A stretch of 64,000 nucleotides of DNA, taken from Leptobrachium leishanense (Eukaryota; Chordata; Amphibia; Anura; Megophryidae). A model generated the notes under the pieces. It saw only the letters and a program-made list of their open reading frames with translations, was not told where the DNA came from and searched no databases. Position 1 is the first letter of the stretch. Each line of letters starts with the position of its first letter. Positions 49,554 through 61,890 of the stretch are shown piece by piece. Location of the stretch: contig CM019064.1 of NCBI GenBank assembly GCA_009667805.1, forward strand, positions 381,996,549 through 382,060,548. The letters run 5' to 3'. The translations under genes and the position numbers were made by a program.

Positions 49554-50030
49554 TTGTGGATATACTGCCCCAGCTCATGGATATACTGCCCCAGCTCGTG
49601 GATATATGCCCCAGCTCGTGGATATATGCCCCAGCTCGTGGATATACTGCCCCAGCACGTGGATATACTGCCCCAGCACGTGGATATATGCCCCAGCACG
49701 TGGATATACTGCCCCAGCACGTGGATATATGCCCCAGCACGTGGATATACTGCCCCAGCTCGTGGATATACTGCCCCAGCTCGTGGATACTGCCCCAGCA
49801 TGTGGATATACTGCCCCAGCTCTTGGATATTGCCCCAGCACGTGGATACTGCCCCAACTCGTGGATATTGCCCCAGCACGTGGATACTGCCCCAGCTCGT
49901 GGATACTGCCCCAGCACGTGGATACTGCCCCAGCACGTGGATATTTGGCCCCCACCTCTCATGGATATATGCCCCAGCTCATGGATATTTGCCCCCACCT
50001 CTCATGGCTATATGCCCCCAGCTCAGACCC
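49554..50030. repeat. Minisatellite, unit about 17-21 bp
   Basis: About 25 units of GCCCCAGCACGTGGATATAC-like sequence with variants GCTCGTG, GCTCATG and GCACGTG and with ATACT, ATAT or ATT linkers. Long ORFs on both strands through this array are regular-repeat artefacts. The last units (GCCCCAGCTCATGGATATTT) match, inverted, those at 33075-33770. Confidence 0.97.
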
Positions 50031-50040
50031 CAGACCAGAC

Positions 50041-50427
50041 ATGGGGCGGCTGTTCGAATGCTCTATCGGCATTCGGACAGCCGCCCCATGAGCTCCTCAT
50101 ACTTACCTTCCCGAGCGGCGAAGTGAAAGTTTCCCCGCTTCCGGTCGTTGAAGGACCCAAGCCACGGTCACGTGACCGCGGCTTGGGTCCTTCCAAGAGC
50201 GCAAGCGAGGGAACTTTCCCTTCGCCGCTCGGGATGGATGCGCGCGGCAGCCGGGTAGAGGCTGCAAGCGCAGCCTCTACCCGGCTGCTGTGTGCATCTT
50301 GTAACCGCCGCGGCGAGCGCACAGCCGGCTCGTGCCGCGGCGGTTGCATGCGCGCGCAACCAACCGCCGCTGGTTGCGCGCGCATGCGCAGAGTAAGGCT
50401 TGGCGGCGGACACGCCAAGCCTTACTC
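50041..50427. repeat. Seven consecutive perfect or near-perfect hairpins
   Basis: Stem-loops at 50041-50089, 50109-50233 (enclosing another at 50151-50192), 50247-50288, 50303-50345, 50346-50387 and 50391-50427. Stems are 12-20 bp, GC-rich, with loops of 4-19 nt. Two are directly adjacent. Together with the minisatellite this probably forms one non-autonomous element whose ends I cannot define. Confidence 0.9.
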
Positions 50428-51242
50428 AATTATATTATAGATTTTAATGTTTTCTTTACAGTATATTTTAGTAGCTTGCACTATCCTTTCATTGTTTTCT
50501 TTTTTTAACACCATTCTTTTTATATGTTTCGCAAAATAACTTTATTTTGAATTTTTTTTAAAAGATCCTTTTGTATTTTTTGTACGATTTTTGAGACTTT
50601 TTAGTTTTGTATTTTTTTTATGGACCTTTTTATTATTTAGACACATTTTTATTGATTTTAGAGACTTTTTTTCAGTTCAGAGGAATTTTCCGATGTCAAT
50701 TCGGCCCTGATTCAGCTGGTAGTGATGAATTTCGGCGTTTTTTGCTGATGGCCGATAACTGTTTCAGCGACTCAATTTTCAGCAAAACACGGTGAACATT
50801 CACTAAATAGTGAATTCACTGCATTTTCGGGAAAATGGAATCACTGAAGAGCGTCGAAACAGAAATCACTGAAATTGCACGCAGTTTAAAATAACATAAA
50901 TGTTTTCATTTCATTAAATGCCAAAAATTCTAAATAAAATCTTGAGCTCCAGCCCATAGAGGTCCTGATCCAACCCTGCGTGTTTGCATAATCGGAGTGG
51001 GCCAGTCTGTAGGAAGTCCAGGGACGCTTTTTTGTCCAGTCCAGCACTCACACACGCTTCTTCATACGAGATGGAGTCCAATAAAAAAGCAGAATTGATG
51101 CTGGTGCTTTTTCATTTTACGGTATTAAGGTCAGGTGTGGCACTTTCCAATTTGCCTCACTATGGGCACTATTCTTTAGGGAACGCTAGTGTTAGTGTTC
51201 GGATATGTAAGAGTTACCGCCAGGATGTGTGACTTTAACGCA
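50428..51242. other. AT-rich unassigned DNA
   Basis: Rich in T-runs, faintly like the interior of the 39383-40256 repeat. No gene. Confidence 0.45.
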
Positions 51243-51750
51243 TGCCCCTATTACCTTCTTGACGCAAAACCCAGAAGAAATCTCTTAGCACACTGGTGAT
51301 TGCATTTGCTTATGCAAGCTTACTGTAACTTTGCGCATCCTATACTTAACATGGGGAGTGCAATCAGTAATTAGTGTTAAATTCCGTAAGGTATTACAAA
51401 GTGCTAGCGCTAATTACCGCAGCGATGCACAAGGCAAAATTTTAGCAACTCCTAAAAGCTGACATTAAATGATTCTGTATCTGCAAAATTATTTAGCACC
51501 CCCTAAAACCCACCCCAAAAAATCCGATACTCACCTCTCGTCCCTGATCCGCCGCTTCTTGCTGCCTGCCGGGAGCAGAGTGAGACTGGGTAAAAATAGT
51601 TCCCAGTCTCCTCCCACGATCACTCCAAATGAGAGCAAGAGCGAGACAGCGCAAGGCTCGCAGCCTGGAAGCGCAGACCACCATGGACTCCAGGAGGTAG
51701 TACTCATGTTGGCGAAGAATCGCTGCCGCGAGTATCCCACCAGTTAGTAA
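51243..51750 (-). repeat. Old divergent GGGCC-type MITE relative
   Basis: GCCCCTATTACCTTCTTGAC at the start and ATACTTAACATGGGGAGTGC inside resemble family landmarks. The right half matches 31100-31480 inverted. Right terminus not recognisable. Confidence 0.6.
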
Positions 51751-52053
51751 AAGTGGGATCTAGCCCCTGGGAGACTGATTCAGTCCCTCGCCTTGCTATA
51801 CTTACGGATATGCTACGAACTGATAATGTCTTATGATATTACGGGACTTCAGCAGATTGAACTCCACTACTGAAAGTAGTAATATCAAGGGGTTTTTGGG
51901 TACCATAAGAAACCTGAGAAATCGTGTCGAGGAGCAACATGCTGCACAAAGGGAAAGATTGGTAATTGTACCATGATACCAGGGACTAAGGTGTATGACT
52001 GACTATGAGGTTTCTATTGGGTAATAGCCACACCAATACAATGAAGTGCTGTT
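51751..52053. other. No recognisable feature
   Basis: Spacer. Confidence 0.4.
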
Positions 52054-53286
52054 TTAACCCTTTCGCTGCTGAGGCTTTTCCCGCCTCTGTGCTGAGGTCA
52101 TTTTTACCGGTTTTGCTCATCATGTTTAAACGTGTTTTTAAGGCTTATTTTAGTATATGACCCAGACATATTATATATCGTTCTTTCCGTCAGACTCGGC
52201 AGATTAATAATATGTCATTATTATATGTATACGTCATGACCTGTCTGTATATTATAACAAAAAATGCAATAAAATATGAATTTTCAATAATTTACAGCAT
52301 GTAAAGTGTTTTTTTTCCACATTTTAACATGCGAGCAATTGCGGTTATATTTTGTATGGGGTGCGCTTGTTAAAAAAATTAGAGATGGGGTCTCGTTACA
52401 TTTTTTTTTGGGGAAAATTACACGATTTTTAACAAACGCACCGCATACAAAAATCGTTAGTGCAGCATCATTGTTCACATTATAATTGAAATGGGAACAA
52501 TATTGCTGCATTAACAAACCAAAAAAAAGAAAAAAAGTGTTTATTTTTTTTTTTATAATTTTTTTTTTTTTATTTTTATTTTATTTATTTTTTTTTTTTA
52601 CAAACTTTTTTCACTTTCGTGTTTGGTATCGTTGGAACGGCCATGCTCTGGCCGATCCAACAATAAAAAATGTTAACTCCTAGCTGCCACGGATCGGGAG
52701 ATAGGGAGTTCATTGGAACTCCCTATCTCCACCGTTGGTGGCAGTTAGGGGTTAACTCCAGGACTGGCATCATCGTGCTATGCACGATGACGCCAGTCCT
52801 CAGGGGGAGTTCCCGGAGGCTTGGCCGACATCCAAGATGTCGGCCAGCTCCGGGAAAGGATCACGAACCGGCGCTTTTCAGCGCCGATTCGCGATCCAAC
52901 TCCCCAGGGGTTAATGCCAGGTACCATTTGAAGGGCAGGCTGTACCCTTCCAAATGGTGCCTGGGTTAACCCCCGCAACGCCGCCGATCGGAGGGAGAGA
53001 GGTCCGAAGGACCTCCCCCCCTCCCTTTCAGGCGCCTCCTCCGCACATGCGGGGGGGCGCCTGAATTAGGTGTCATCGCGCTGTCGCGATGACACCTAAT
53101 TTCACCGCGGCGGTTCCGGATGCTGGGCTGACATCGAGGATTTCAGCCCGCACCGGGGGGGCCAGCGATCGGCCGGAACTCGGCCGAACGCTGACCCCAA
53201 AGTGAGGACGCGCTCAGCGCGTCCTCAGCTCAGCAGCAGCCATGCGGAGGACGCGCTCAGCGCGTCCTCCGCATTGAAGTGGTTAA
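52054..53286 (-). mobile_element. Hairpin-array TTAA element, copy 3 (inverted)
   Basis: TTAACCCTTTCGCTGCTGAGG at the left and GCATTGAAGTGGTTAA at the right. Reverse complement of 45132-46374 over its length, including the A/T homopolymer block (52510-52615) and hairpins near 52678-52756, 52760-52800, 52818-52852, 52856-52898, 52916-52966 and 53064-53102. Confidence 0.93.
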
Positions 53287-53842
53287 TATTCACTCAGATT
53301 ATTGGGAATTCATCTGTTTTACATCCAAAATGAATTTATAGACTATTAGGTCCTTACCAAGCAATTTAGGACTGTCACAGGCTAGGGATATCCCACCCAT
53401 GGTGGTCCATCAACTTTTTTGTAAACTTGAGGTTTATCCCCTATAGCTAGAAGGACAAATATAGATGGTGACAAATATTGTATCTGATAGGACGTCCACA
53501 ATAATAATACGTATTCCAGCAGTTAGTGCTTTGTTCCAGAGCAAGGTGCCAAGGTAGTTCCTGCCCCAGAATGTCGTGCTCAAATGGAGACGTTGTAGGT
53601 GCAGATTTTCCCTGTAAGCTTCCCCATTTTAGCACACACTAGGGAATGGGGCCCTCTGTATCTTGCTGCTCACGCTCCCTCCAGTGAGCACTGCAACGTC
53701 TGGCCTTACCCATCCCATATAAATCCCCTGTATAGAGCTGTTGGCTAGGTCCCAAGACTGACTGGACGAGATTGGTTTGAGACCAGTGCATTCAGTCATT
53801 GAATAATTTCCTGTATATTACAAGAAAAGTGATGCCCGTCGG
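53287..53842. other. Mostly unassigned
   Basis: No gene seen. The last 30 bases belong to the degenerate tandem sequence that continues at 54643. Confidence 0.45.
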
Positions 53843-54642
53843 CGGGGCTTTTTTTCAGGGGGTACGCGTGGGTATTCAGTACCGGCACCTCACCACTCAG
53901 TACCGGCCCCTCGCCACCAGCCAGACTAACAGGAGAGAGCATGATGCTCCTCCCTCCTCCTGCAGTGGCAGCTCTCATTGCTTCTGAATGCTTCCGATTG
54001 TCAGGAGTGTATGTAGGGACTGATAACCCCCCTCCCCCAGTAAGTGACAAGGGAGGGCTGCTCCCTCCTCTCTGCAGCCGCTGACACTTTGAACAGCAAG
54101 GGGATGGGGGGTGCAGCATGTTTACACACATCTGCCAGAGCTGTGGATTGTCAGGCAAGCAGTGTGATCAGAGGAACTGGCACTGTAAGGCGGTAGTGAG
54201 TTTTATTGCTGTGGAGCTCATACACACTGTGCATTACTGTGAGTTTCATTGCTGTGGAGCTCATACACACTGTGCATTACTGTGAGTTTTATTGCTGTGG
54301 AGTTCATACATACTCAGCAAAATTGTGAGTTTCATTGCTGTGGTGCTCACAAATGCTAGGGGATTATGCACTCAGTGCCAATGTTGCAAGAAAAGCCAAA
54401 ACCCCCCCAGCAATACAGACTTTTATTCAACCGAGGCACTTAGTGGATAACCCCCATAGGGTTACAACAATAGTTGTAGTTCATTTAAAGGAACACAGTA
54501 TTAAAAAATGTTTCCTTTTTATAGTGTCTTCCTTTAAGTGAACTACAACTTTTGTTTATGAGGACATGAAAATAGTCATAATAATCAGTTTTTCCCCGGG
54601 TGTGAGAGTACCCCCACCTATTTTTCCAGAAAAAAAGCACTG
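53843..54642. mobile_element. hAT-type non-autonomous element
   Basis: Ends near GGGGCTTTTTTTCAGGGGGT and TTTTTCCAGAAAAAAAGCACTG. Flanks CCCGTCGG (53835-53842) and CCCATCGG (54643-54650) are an 8-bp duplication with one change. Contains three copies of a unit of about 51 bp around 54195-54350 (GAGTTTTATTGCTGTGGAGC). Confidence 0.85.
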
Positions 54643-55072
54643 CCCATCGGTATTTCATATGCTGATCGTGAAGTGCTTTACAGGTTTGTGGATTACATGA
54701 AAAGTGACGCCCCTGGGTATTTTAAATTCTGCATGAAGTTATTTAAAATGTGGATTACATGAAAAGTGATGTCCTTCTGTATTTCATATACTGAAAGAGT
54801 GATTCAGAGAAAGTTGAAACTCTGGAGAACTTTTGGAGAAGTGAAAATTCTAGGTCCAAATATCCGATTTGGAAAGTGCCATAAATGGGAGATTTTTTCT
54901 GGTTTGGCTATTTTGACCTAGAATTTGCACTTCTCCAAAGGTTCTCCAGAGTTTCACCTTTCTCTGAATAACTGTGCTTGTGTGAAGTGTTTTATAGGTT
55001 TGTGGATTATTAGCAGAGATACCCATCTGTTTTATATATGCTTAATTTGATTAGCATTCCTGGCCATATGGC
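54643..55072. repeat. Degenerate tandem repeat interrupted by a MITE
   Basis: Units contain TTTGTGGATTACATGAAAAG and GTATTTCATATGCTG with a period of roughly 80 bp. The array also begins before the hAT-type element and continues after the MITE (GTTTTATAGGTTTGTGGATT at about 54990). Confidence 0.6.
54795..54974. mobile_element. Palindromic MITE, copy 2
   Basis: GATTCAGAGAAAGTTGAAAC at the left mirrors GTTTCACCTTTCTCTGAATA at the right. The core ATTTGGAAAGTGCCATAAATG and TTGGCTATTTTGACCTAGAA match copy 1 at 871-1054. Termini diverged. Confidence 0.85.
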
Positions 55073-55282
55073 CACATAGAAACATAGAAAAATGTCGTCA
55101 GATAAGAACCTTTCGACCCATCTAGTCTGCCCAATTACATGGATACTTTCCCTGGATTTATCTTTTGTTTAGGATAGCCTTATGCCTATTCCATGCTTGC
55201 TTAAACTCAATTACTGTTTTGGCCTCTACCACTTCTACTGGAAGACTGTTCCATGTATCCACCACCCTCTCAGTAAAATAAT
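55073..55282 (-). mobile_element. 5'-truncated CR1 3' end
   Basis: About 95% match by eye to 6237-6450, with the same octamer tail (ACATAGAAACATAGAAAAAT on the plus strand) and the last codons of ORF2. Typical incomplete reverse transcription product. Confidence 0.93.
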
Positions 55283-55428
55283 GATTTCAATTCCTTCGGG
55301 GGTGTGGGAATGAGTCAGAAATACCACCCTTAAAAAGGTAGAAAAAATGAGTTCAGGCACCATCAACAACAGTGGGCAAACGGGGTGGAGGTCCCTTGCT
55401 GTACAGCCCCAAATTCCACAAAATTAAT

Positions 55429-55613
55429 AAAAAACTCCAAAACCCACGATATTAACGCAAGAGGATTTATTCCAACACCAAATGAAAACGACGTTTCGAC
55501 CACGACTGGTCTTTGTCAAGGCTTGACAAAGACCAGCCGTGGTCGAAACGTCGTCTTCATTTGGTGTTGGAATAAATCCACTTGAATTAATATTGTGGGT
55601 TTTGGAGTTTTTT
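55429..55613. repeat. Near-perfect palindrome with one-base centre
   Basis: Arms of about 92 bp mirror around 55521 (CTTTGTCAAG G CTTGACAAAG), out to AAAACTCCAAAACCCAC and its complement. Each arm holds the stem-loop GACCAGCCGTGGTC followed by GAAACGTCGT, related to motifs at 18420, 19840 and 28150. Confidence 0.93.
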
Positions 55614-56119
55614 ACCCTTAAAAAGGTGGCTCCCCTGATTTTTTATTTTCTCTTAATTTTTACCTCCGGCTCCTGAGCACAGCCCTTCTTCTTCGACAGT
55701 CCCCTGAAGTGGTATTGTTGTGCAACTCATTGTCCTTCACTTCTATCCTGGCTGACAGATATCTGTTGTCTGTAGAATCTGTGTACATCCCCTATAGTGT
55801 GATTTTTTGGACAGATGACAAAACTTCCACAAAAACAAGTGATACCCATTTCCATGTGTTTCTGATGATAGTACTCTGTATATGTTGGAGGAATCACTTT
55901 AAATGATTCGAGTGTTCTGTTTAATAAATAAACTGTATATGCCCCAAACAGACCCATATATTGTATTGTGTGTAAAGATGTACATTGTCGACAAGCTGTG
56001 TGTCTTTAGGTCCTCTTCTTTAAAAAGACACAACACATTTTTATTTTGAGAAACATTCTATACATTTAGCAACATATAATAATGTAAAATCTTACAAACC
56101 AGGAAGCTTTATGTAACCA
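55614..56119. other. No recognisable feature
   Basis: Short opposing ORFs at 55709-55957 are unrecognised. Confidence 0.5.
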
Positions 56120-56545
56120 CAATGTCAGCTTGTTTTTCTGGTGTTCCAAGCTATGAGACTACATGCACCTTACTTGTAATACCACAATACAAAAAGACAG
56201 TGGCTCGATCCTCATTTTCCTACAGAGCACCACAATTATGGAATAACCTCCCAGACGTTATCAAATCTTCCCCCAGTCTTAAGTCACTCAAGAGATCCTT
56301 ACTAACATACCTCAATACAGAGTGCACCTGTAAACATGTAACATAATGAATATTTCCTACATATTTATTTTCTGTTAATCTGTATATATATATATTTTTT
56401 TTAATATCTTGCATTGTATTACTTTGTATTTCTGTTAGAACTGTTACATTTTAATGTTCTTGAACCCAGGACATACTTGAAAACAAGAGAAATCTCAATG
56501 TATCCTTCCTGGTAAAATACTTTATAAATAAATAAGTAAATAAAT
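56120..56545 (+). mobile_element. 5'-truncated L2-like LINE: RT C-terminus and tail
   Basis: 56122-56346 encodes SSFSYRAPQLWNNLPDVIKS then SPSLKSLKRSLLTYLNTE, the usual C-terminal end of L2-like RT proteins. The 3' UTR ends CCCAGGACATACTTGAAAAC ... CTTCCTGGTAAAATACTTTA and a TAAATAAG tail. The tail is shared with the SINE at 16524 and the fragment at 15105. Confidence 0.9.
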
Positions 56546-58017
56546 GTATATAAAAATATACTTTATTTATATTGCACATATTAAACCATAGTAAGTTGCA
56601 AAGGGAGAGCCTTGCATTATTATTTTATTTATTTTTTTTGCACAAAATTTTATAAAGTGTATCAATGGCAAATAAAATTTGAGTCAGAAACAAGAGGCGT
56701 AGCGGACCCCACGCAGATGAGCGTATATTTTTGCCTGAATGTTACATGTGTACATTTATTAATAGATTATAACTTATTAACATATTAAATCGAGTCATAT
56801 CTTTATATTATAACAAATAAATGATCTGTATAGTTAGTGAAAAGTCAACCGTTCCACCTAGATATTCCAAGGGCACCTTTGGATCTTCTTTATTGCATTA
56901 ATCACTCACTTGGGATCTGGGTGGATGCACAGGGGTTAATTCTTGGATAGGGAAACTAGACTTGGGCCTTTCGTGGATTGTGGGGTGAGCACTTTTTCAT
57001 AACGTCTTTTCTTTTAGAGGACCAATTAATATTGAATATATAAAAGAGCTGCGAATCGATAAAACAACCAAGAAAGAAGTCCTTAAAATATAGTAACCAT
57101 TGTAATAAATCACGTAGTGTAAATAAGATACGTTGGCTTTGTTCTAAATTCCATTTTTATTGAAAGAAATATTCCAGAGAGTTGCAAACATTTTTCGTAA
57201 TTTTTGCTTATGTACAAGTTCATATTTATATAATATTTTGTGTGTGAGTGTGTGTGTGTCTTTGTAAATAAACCACTGTGGAGGAGAGCTTTCATATTAT
57301 CCATGTGAGAGTTTTCACATCTCTGCTGCGTATGTTTGCATTTTTATGCATGTTTCTTGTAAGTGTACAGAGACTGAATTTCCAATCACTGGACTCATTT
57401 TTCTCTTGCAGGAATCTCATGTTCCTTCTTTGCATGATTTCCAGTAGGAAGTGGGAACCAATTTCCCAACCTATTGAAAATAAACATCAGGAAAATGTTA
57501 GAATGTTATGGCATCCTTTACAGAAACTCGATTACTCTATAACATTTTCTTCTTTTGTTTTTTGCGGGGGGGGGGGGGGGGGGGGGGGGGGTGGATCATG
57601 AGTTTATTCCTGTTTGATTGGATTATGCACAATATAAAAGAATGCATGATAATTCTAGAAGACTAACTGTTAATATAATGTTTTTTATCTATGGAAAGTA
57701 AATGTGTCAGTATGGAAATGTTGTTGCTATTGTAGCGTCTTCCTTAATAATATAATACCCACCCATGTTTTCCTTGTACCATAATATAGATTGAATTCTA
57801 GTTGCATTGATAATACATTTGAATATGATTTTTGATTGTTTAGTGCCATTATTATTATTAATTGTACTATACTTAAGGAGCTCCACCAGATTCCACAGTG
57901 TGGTACAAGACACAAATTGGCATAGGGAAAAAAGGGAACAAGAAACATGACATTTAAACATAAAAAGACAGTAAATACATTTGCGTAAAACAAAACATTT
58001 ATTTATTTATTTATAAA
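56546..58017. other. Unassigned AT-rich DNA with a poly(G) run
   Basis: No gene. A run of 26 G (57566-57591) lies within. ORFs at 57110-57993 are unrecognised. Confidence 0.5.
57566..57591 (+). repeat. Homopolymer run of 26 guanines
   Basis: Uninterrupted G on the plus strand. Could form a G-quadruplex; the exact length is prone to sequencing error. Confidence 0.95.
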
Positions 58018-58702
58018 GGGCCCTAGTACATTCCTCGCGCATTTGTTTTTGCGCGCGCAAATGCGCATTTGCGCGAGGGGCAAAACCCTTTGCGCTGAAC
58101 GTCGTATTACGACGTTCGCGCATACGATGCGCGTTAACGTCTAACGCAAGTGACTCTGTGCGAACCCTGTGCGAACGAAAGTTCGTGCGCATCCCATACA
58201 TTGAGAACGCAAATGCGTTCGTGCGCTGGTATGCAGATGGTATTACAATCGATGCGCAACTTTTTACGAATGACGTTTGCGCGCTTAATTTTTACGTCTT
58301 TGAAAAGCTGGTGGTAACTGCAAATCTGAATGTTCTGGCCGAAACAATAAAATTGTGAATTTGTGCGTGTTTTTATAATTGCTGCAGCATGTATACTCAG
58401 ATATACTTTGACAGGCGCAAAAACTTAAGTGAGTCAATTAAGATAAATTGATGTCAATTAAGGTTGTTAATTCTGGTTGGCTGAATCCCGCAAAAAAAAA
58501 ACCCAGTCCGCACACGGATTTACGTGAGCGCGTATTTCTCTTTGTTTTGCGCGTTGGTTTTACGAACGTTATTTTTTGACAGATGAAAAAATGCGTTCGG
58601 ATTGTAATACCACTGTTAATTTTCACGCGATAACACTGGACGCTGTGCGCAAAAATATTTCGCTGCGCAAACGATATTGCGCGAAGAATGTAATTCAACC
58701 CT
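58018..58702 (+). mobile_element. GGGCCC-type MITE, right end decayed
   Basis: Begins GGGCCCTAGTACATTCCTCG and ends GCGCGAAGAATGTAATTCAACC, where GGGCCC has decayed. Interior matches the truncated copy at 2743. Confidence 0.9.
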
Positions 58703-59394
58703 CCGAGAGTGTGTATTAGCCCCACCCCAAAAGCACTGATCTCTGGTTCCTGAGGATCAGGAAACTAGAGGCTCTTGCCCCACCAAAGGCACTCAATGCA
58801 GTCGGCTTAGGGAGTCACATTAGCTGGACTCTCACTCGAACTTCCAGCCTCCCCATGGTCAGTTATAAAATAAAAAAGGAGTACACACAGTAAGCAATAA
58901 CAAGAAAATCCAAACTGGTGCTTATGGAATCCAGTGAGGCCCAAAGCTGTAAACTGCACCAGAAGGAGACCAGGCACTTGGATGGCATAGTGGAAACTTG
59001 AATCGGATGTCACACAGACAACATTTTGGCTTGACAAATGCTGACACTTCAGCTGGAACTTTGTCTGTGATTTATCCAATAAATGTTGCATCTAAACTAT
59101 CTGAGTGCCAGGTCTTCCTTCTTCTGTTAGATCCCCCACAGGCAGGTGACTGCTGCGGCTTACAGGAAGACAACAGCATATAATGTCTGGAGGGTAGCTG
59201 AGCATGGCGCTGGAAGGAATGTAAATTTTAAAACAAACTCTAGAGCTAGAATGGTAGGGGAGGGGTGCAGAGGGGGTCAGAAGAGGCTCATGTTTTAGCC
59301 CCAGAGTATCCCTTTAACATCTTGGTTGGAATAGGGCCCTGAGATTCCAAGTCCAATGAGAAAATAACCAAAGCTCTGGAAAAATTCATAGACT
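58703..59394. other. No recognisable feature
   Basis: No gene seen; GAGTATCCCTTTAA at about 59301 may be the end of an unidentified TTAA element. Confidence 0.4.
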
Positions 59395-59609
59395 TTAACC
59401 TGTTAGCGCTGCGGTTCATACTATGCCATCCCTGTGGCGGGTGGTACTCAGAGGCATAACTAGAAACCTCAGGGCCCCGGTGCAAGAATCCATGAAGGGC
59501 CCCCCTGTTGGCTGTGGGGAGGGGCCGAGGCGGGCCATTGAAGTCAGGCGCACCAGTATGCCCCATGCCTTCAAGACCCACCCTCCGCGCGGGCCCCAGA
59601 TATCAGACC

Positions 59610-61890
59610 CCCAGTAATTAACCAGCCAGGATCAGAACCCCAGTAATTAATCAGCCAGTTTCAGACCCCAGTAATTAGCCAGTATCAGACCCCCAGTAAT
59701 AGCCAGTATCAGACCCCCAGTAATAGCCAGTATCAGACCCCCAGTAATTAGCCAGTATCAGACCCCCAGTAATAGCCAGTATCAGACCCCCAGTAATAGT
59801 CAGTATCAGACCCCCAGTAATCAGCCAGTATCAGACCCCAGTAATTAGCCAGTATCAGACCCCACTAATTAGCCAGTATCAGACCCCAGTAATCAGCCAG
59901 TATCAGACCCCACTAATTAGCCAGTATCAGACCCCCAGTAATTAGCCAGTATCAGACCCACAGTAATAGCCAGTATCAGACCCCCAGTAATAGCCAATAT
60001 CAGACCCCCAGTAATCAGCCAGTATCAGACCCCCAGTAATAGCCAATATCAGACCCCCAGTAATCAGCCAGTATCAGACCCCAGTAATTAGCCAGTATCA
60101 GACCCCAGTAATCAGCCAGTATCAGACCCCAGTAATTAGCCAGTACCAGACCCCAGTAATTAGCCAGTATCAGACCCCAGTAATTAGGCAGTATCAGACC
60201 CCAGTAATAGCCAGTATCAGACCCCCAGTAATTAGCCAGTATCAGACCCCAGTTATTAGCCAGTATCAGACCCCCCAGTAATTAGCCAGTATCAGACCCC
60301 CAGTAATTAGCCAGTATCAGACCCCAGTTATTAGCCAGTATCAGACCCCCCAGTAATTAGCGACTATCAGACCCCAGTAATAGCCAGTATCAGACCCCCA
60401 GTAATTAGCCAGTATCAGACCCCAGTAATAGCCAGTATCAGACCCCAGTAATTAGCCAGTATCAGACCCCAGTAATTAACCAGTATCAGACCCAAGTTAT
60501 TAGCCAATATCAGACCCCAGTTATTAGCCAGTATCAGACCCCAGTTATTAGCCAGTATCAGACCCCAGTAATTAGCCAGTATCAGACCCCCAGTAATAGC
60601 CAGTATCAGAACCCCAGTAATTAGCCAGTATCAGACCCCCAGTAATTAGCCAGTATCAGAACCCCAGTAATTAGCCAGTATCAGACCCCAGTAATAGCCA
60701 GTATCAGACCCCCAGTAATTAGCCAGAATCAGACCCCAGTAATTAGCCAGTATCAGACCCCAGTAATTAGCCAGTATCAGACCCCAGTTATTAGCCAATA
60801 TCAGACCCCAGTAATTAGCCAGTATCAGACCCCAGTTATTAGCCAGTATCAGACCCCAGTAATTAGCCAGTATCAGACCCCCAGTAATAGCCAGTATCAG
60901 AACCCCAGTAATTAGCCAGTATCAGACCCCCAGTAATTAGCCAGTATCAGACCCCAGTAGTCAGCCAGTATCAGACCTCAGTAATTAGCTAGTATCAGAC
61001 CCACAGTAATTAGCCAGTATCAGAGACCCAGTAATTAGCCAGTATCAGACCCCAGTTATTAGCCAATATCAGACCCCAGTAATTAGCCAGTATCAGACCC
61101 CAGTTATTAGCCAGTATCAGACCCCAGTAATTAGCCAGTATCAGACCCCCAGTAATTAGCCAGTATCAGACCCAGTAATTAGCCAGTATCAGACCCCAGT
61201 AATTAGCCAGTATCAGACCCCCAGTAATAGCCAGTATCAGAACCCAGTAATAGCCAGTATCAGACCCCCAGTAATTAGCCAGTATCAGACCCCCAGTAAT
61301 TAGCCAGTATCAGAACCCCAGTAATTAGCCAGTATCAGACCCCAGTAGTCAGCCAGTATCAGACCTCAGTAATTAGCTAGTATCAGACCCACAGTAATTA
61401 GCCAGTATCAGAGACCCAGTAATTAGCCAGTATCAGACCCCAGTTATTAGCCAATATCAGACCCCAGTAATTAGCCAGTATCAGACCCCAGTTATTAGCC
61501 AGTATCAGACCCCAGTTATTAGCCAGTATCAGACCCCAGTAATTAGCCAGTATCAGACCCCCAGTAATTAGCCAGTATCAGACCCAGTAATTAGCCAGTA
61601 TCAGACCCAGTAATTAGCCAGTATCAGACCCCAGTTATTAGCCAATATCAGACCCAGTAATTAGCCAGTATCAGACCCCAGTAATTAGCCAGTATCAGAC
61701 CCCCAGTAATAGCCAGTATCAGAACCCCAGTAATTAGCCAGTATCAGACCCCCAGTAATTAGCCAGTATCAGAACCCCAGTAATTAGCCAGTATCAGACC
61801 CCAGTAATCAGCCAGTATCAGAACCCCAGTAATTAGCCAGTATCAGACCCACAGTAATTAGCCAGTATCAGACCGCCAGTAATAGCCAGT
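59610..61890. repeat. Minisatellite, unit about 21-24 bp, left block
   Basis: About 100 units of AGCCAGTATCAGACCCC joined to AGTAATT or AGTTATT, with variable C-run length and loss of AATT in some. Blocks of several units are themselves repeated (compare 60730-60990 with 61030-61380). Confidence 0.97.

Noticed and set aside
49481..50440. Overlapping long ORFs on both strands (151-304 codons)
   Set aside because: They read through a regular minisatellite and hairpins; several frames are open at once, which is an effect of repeat regularity.
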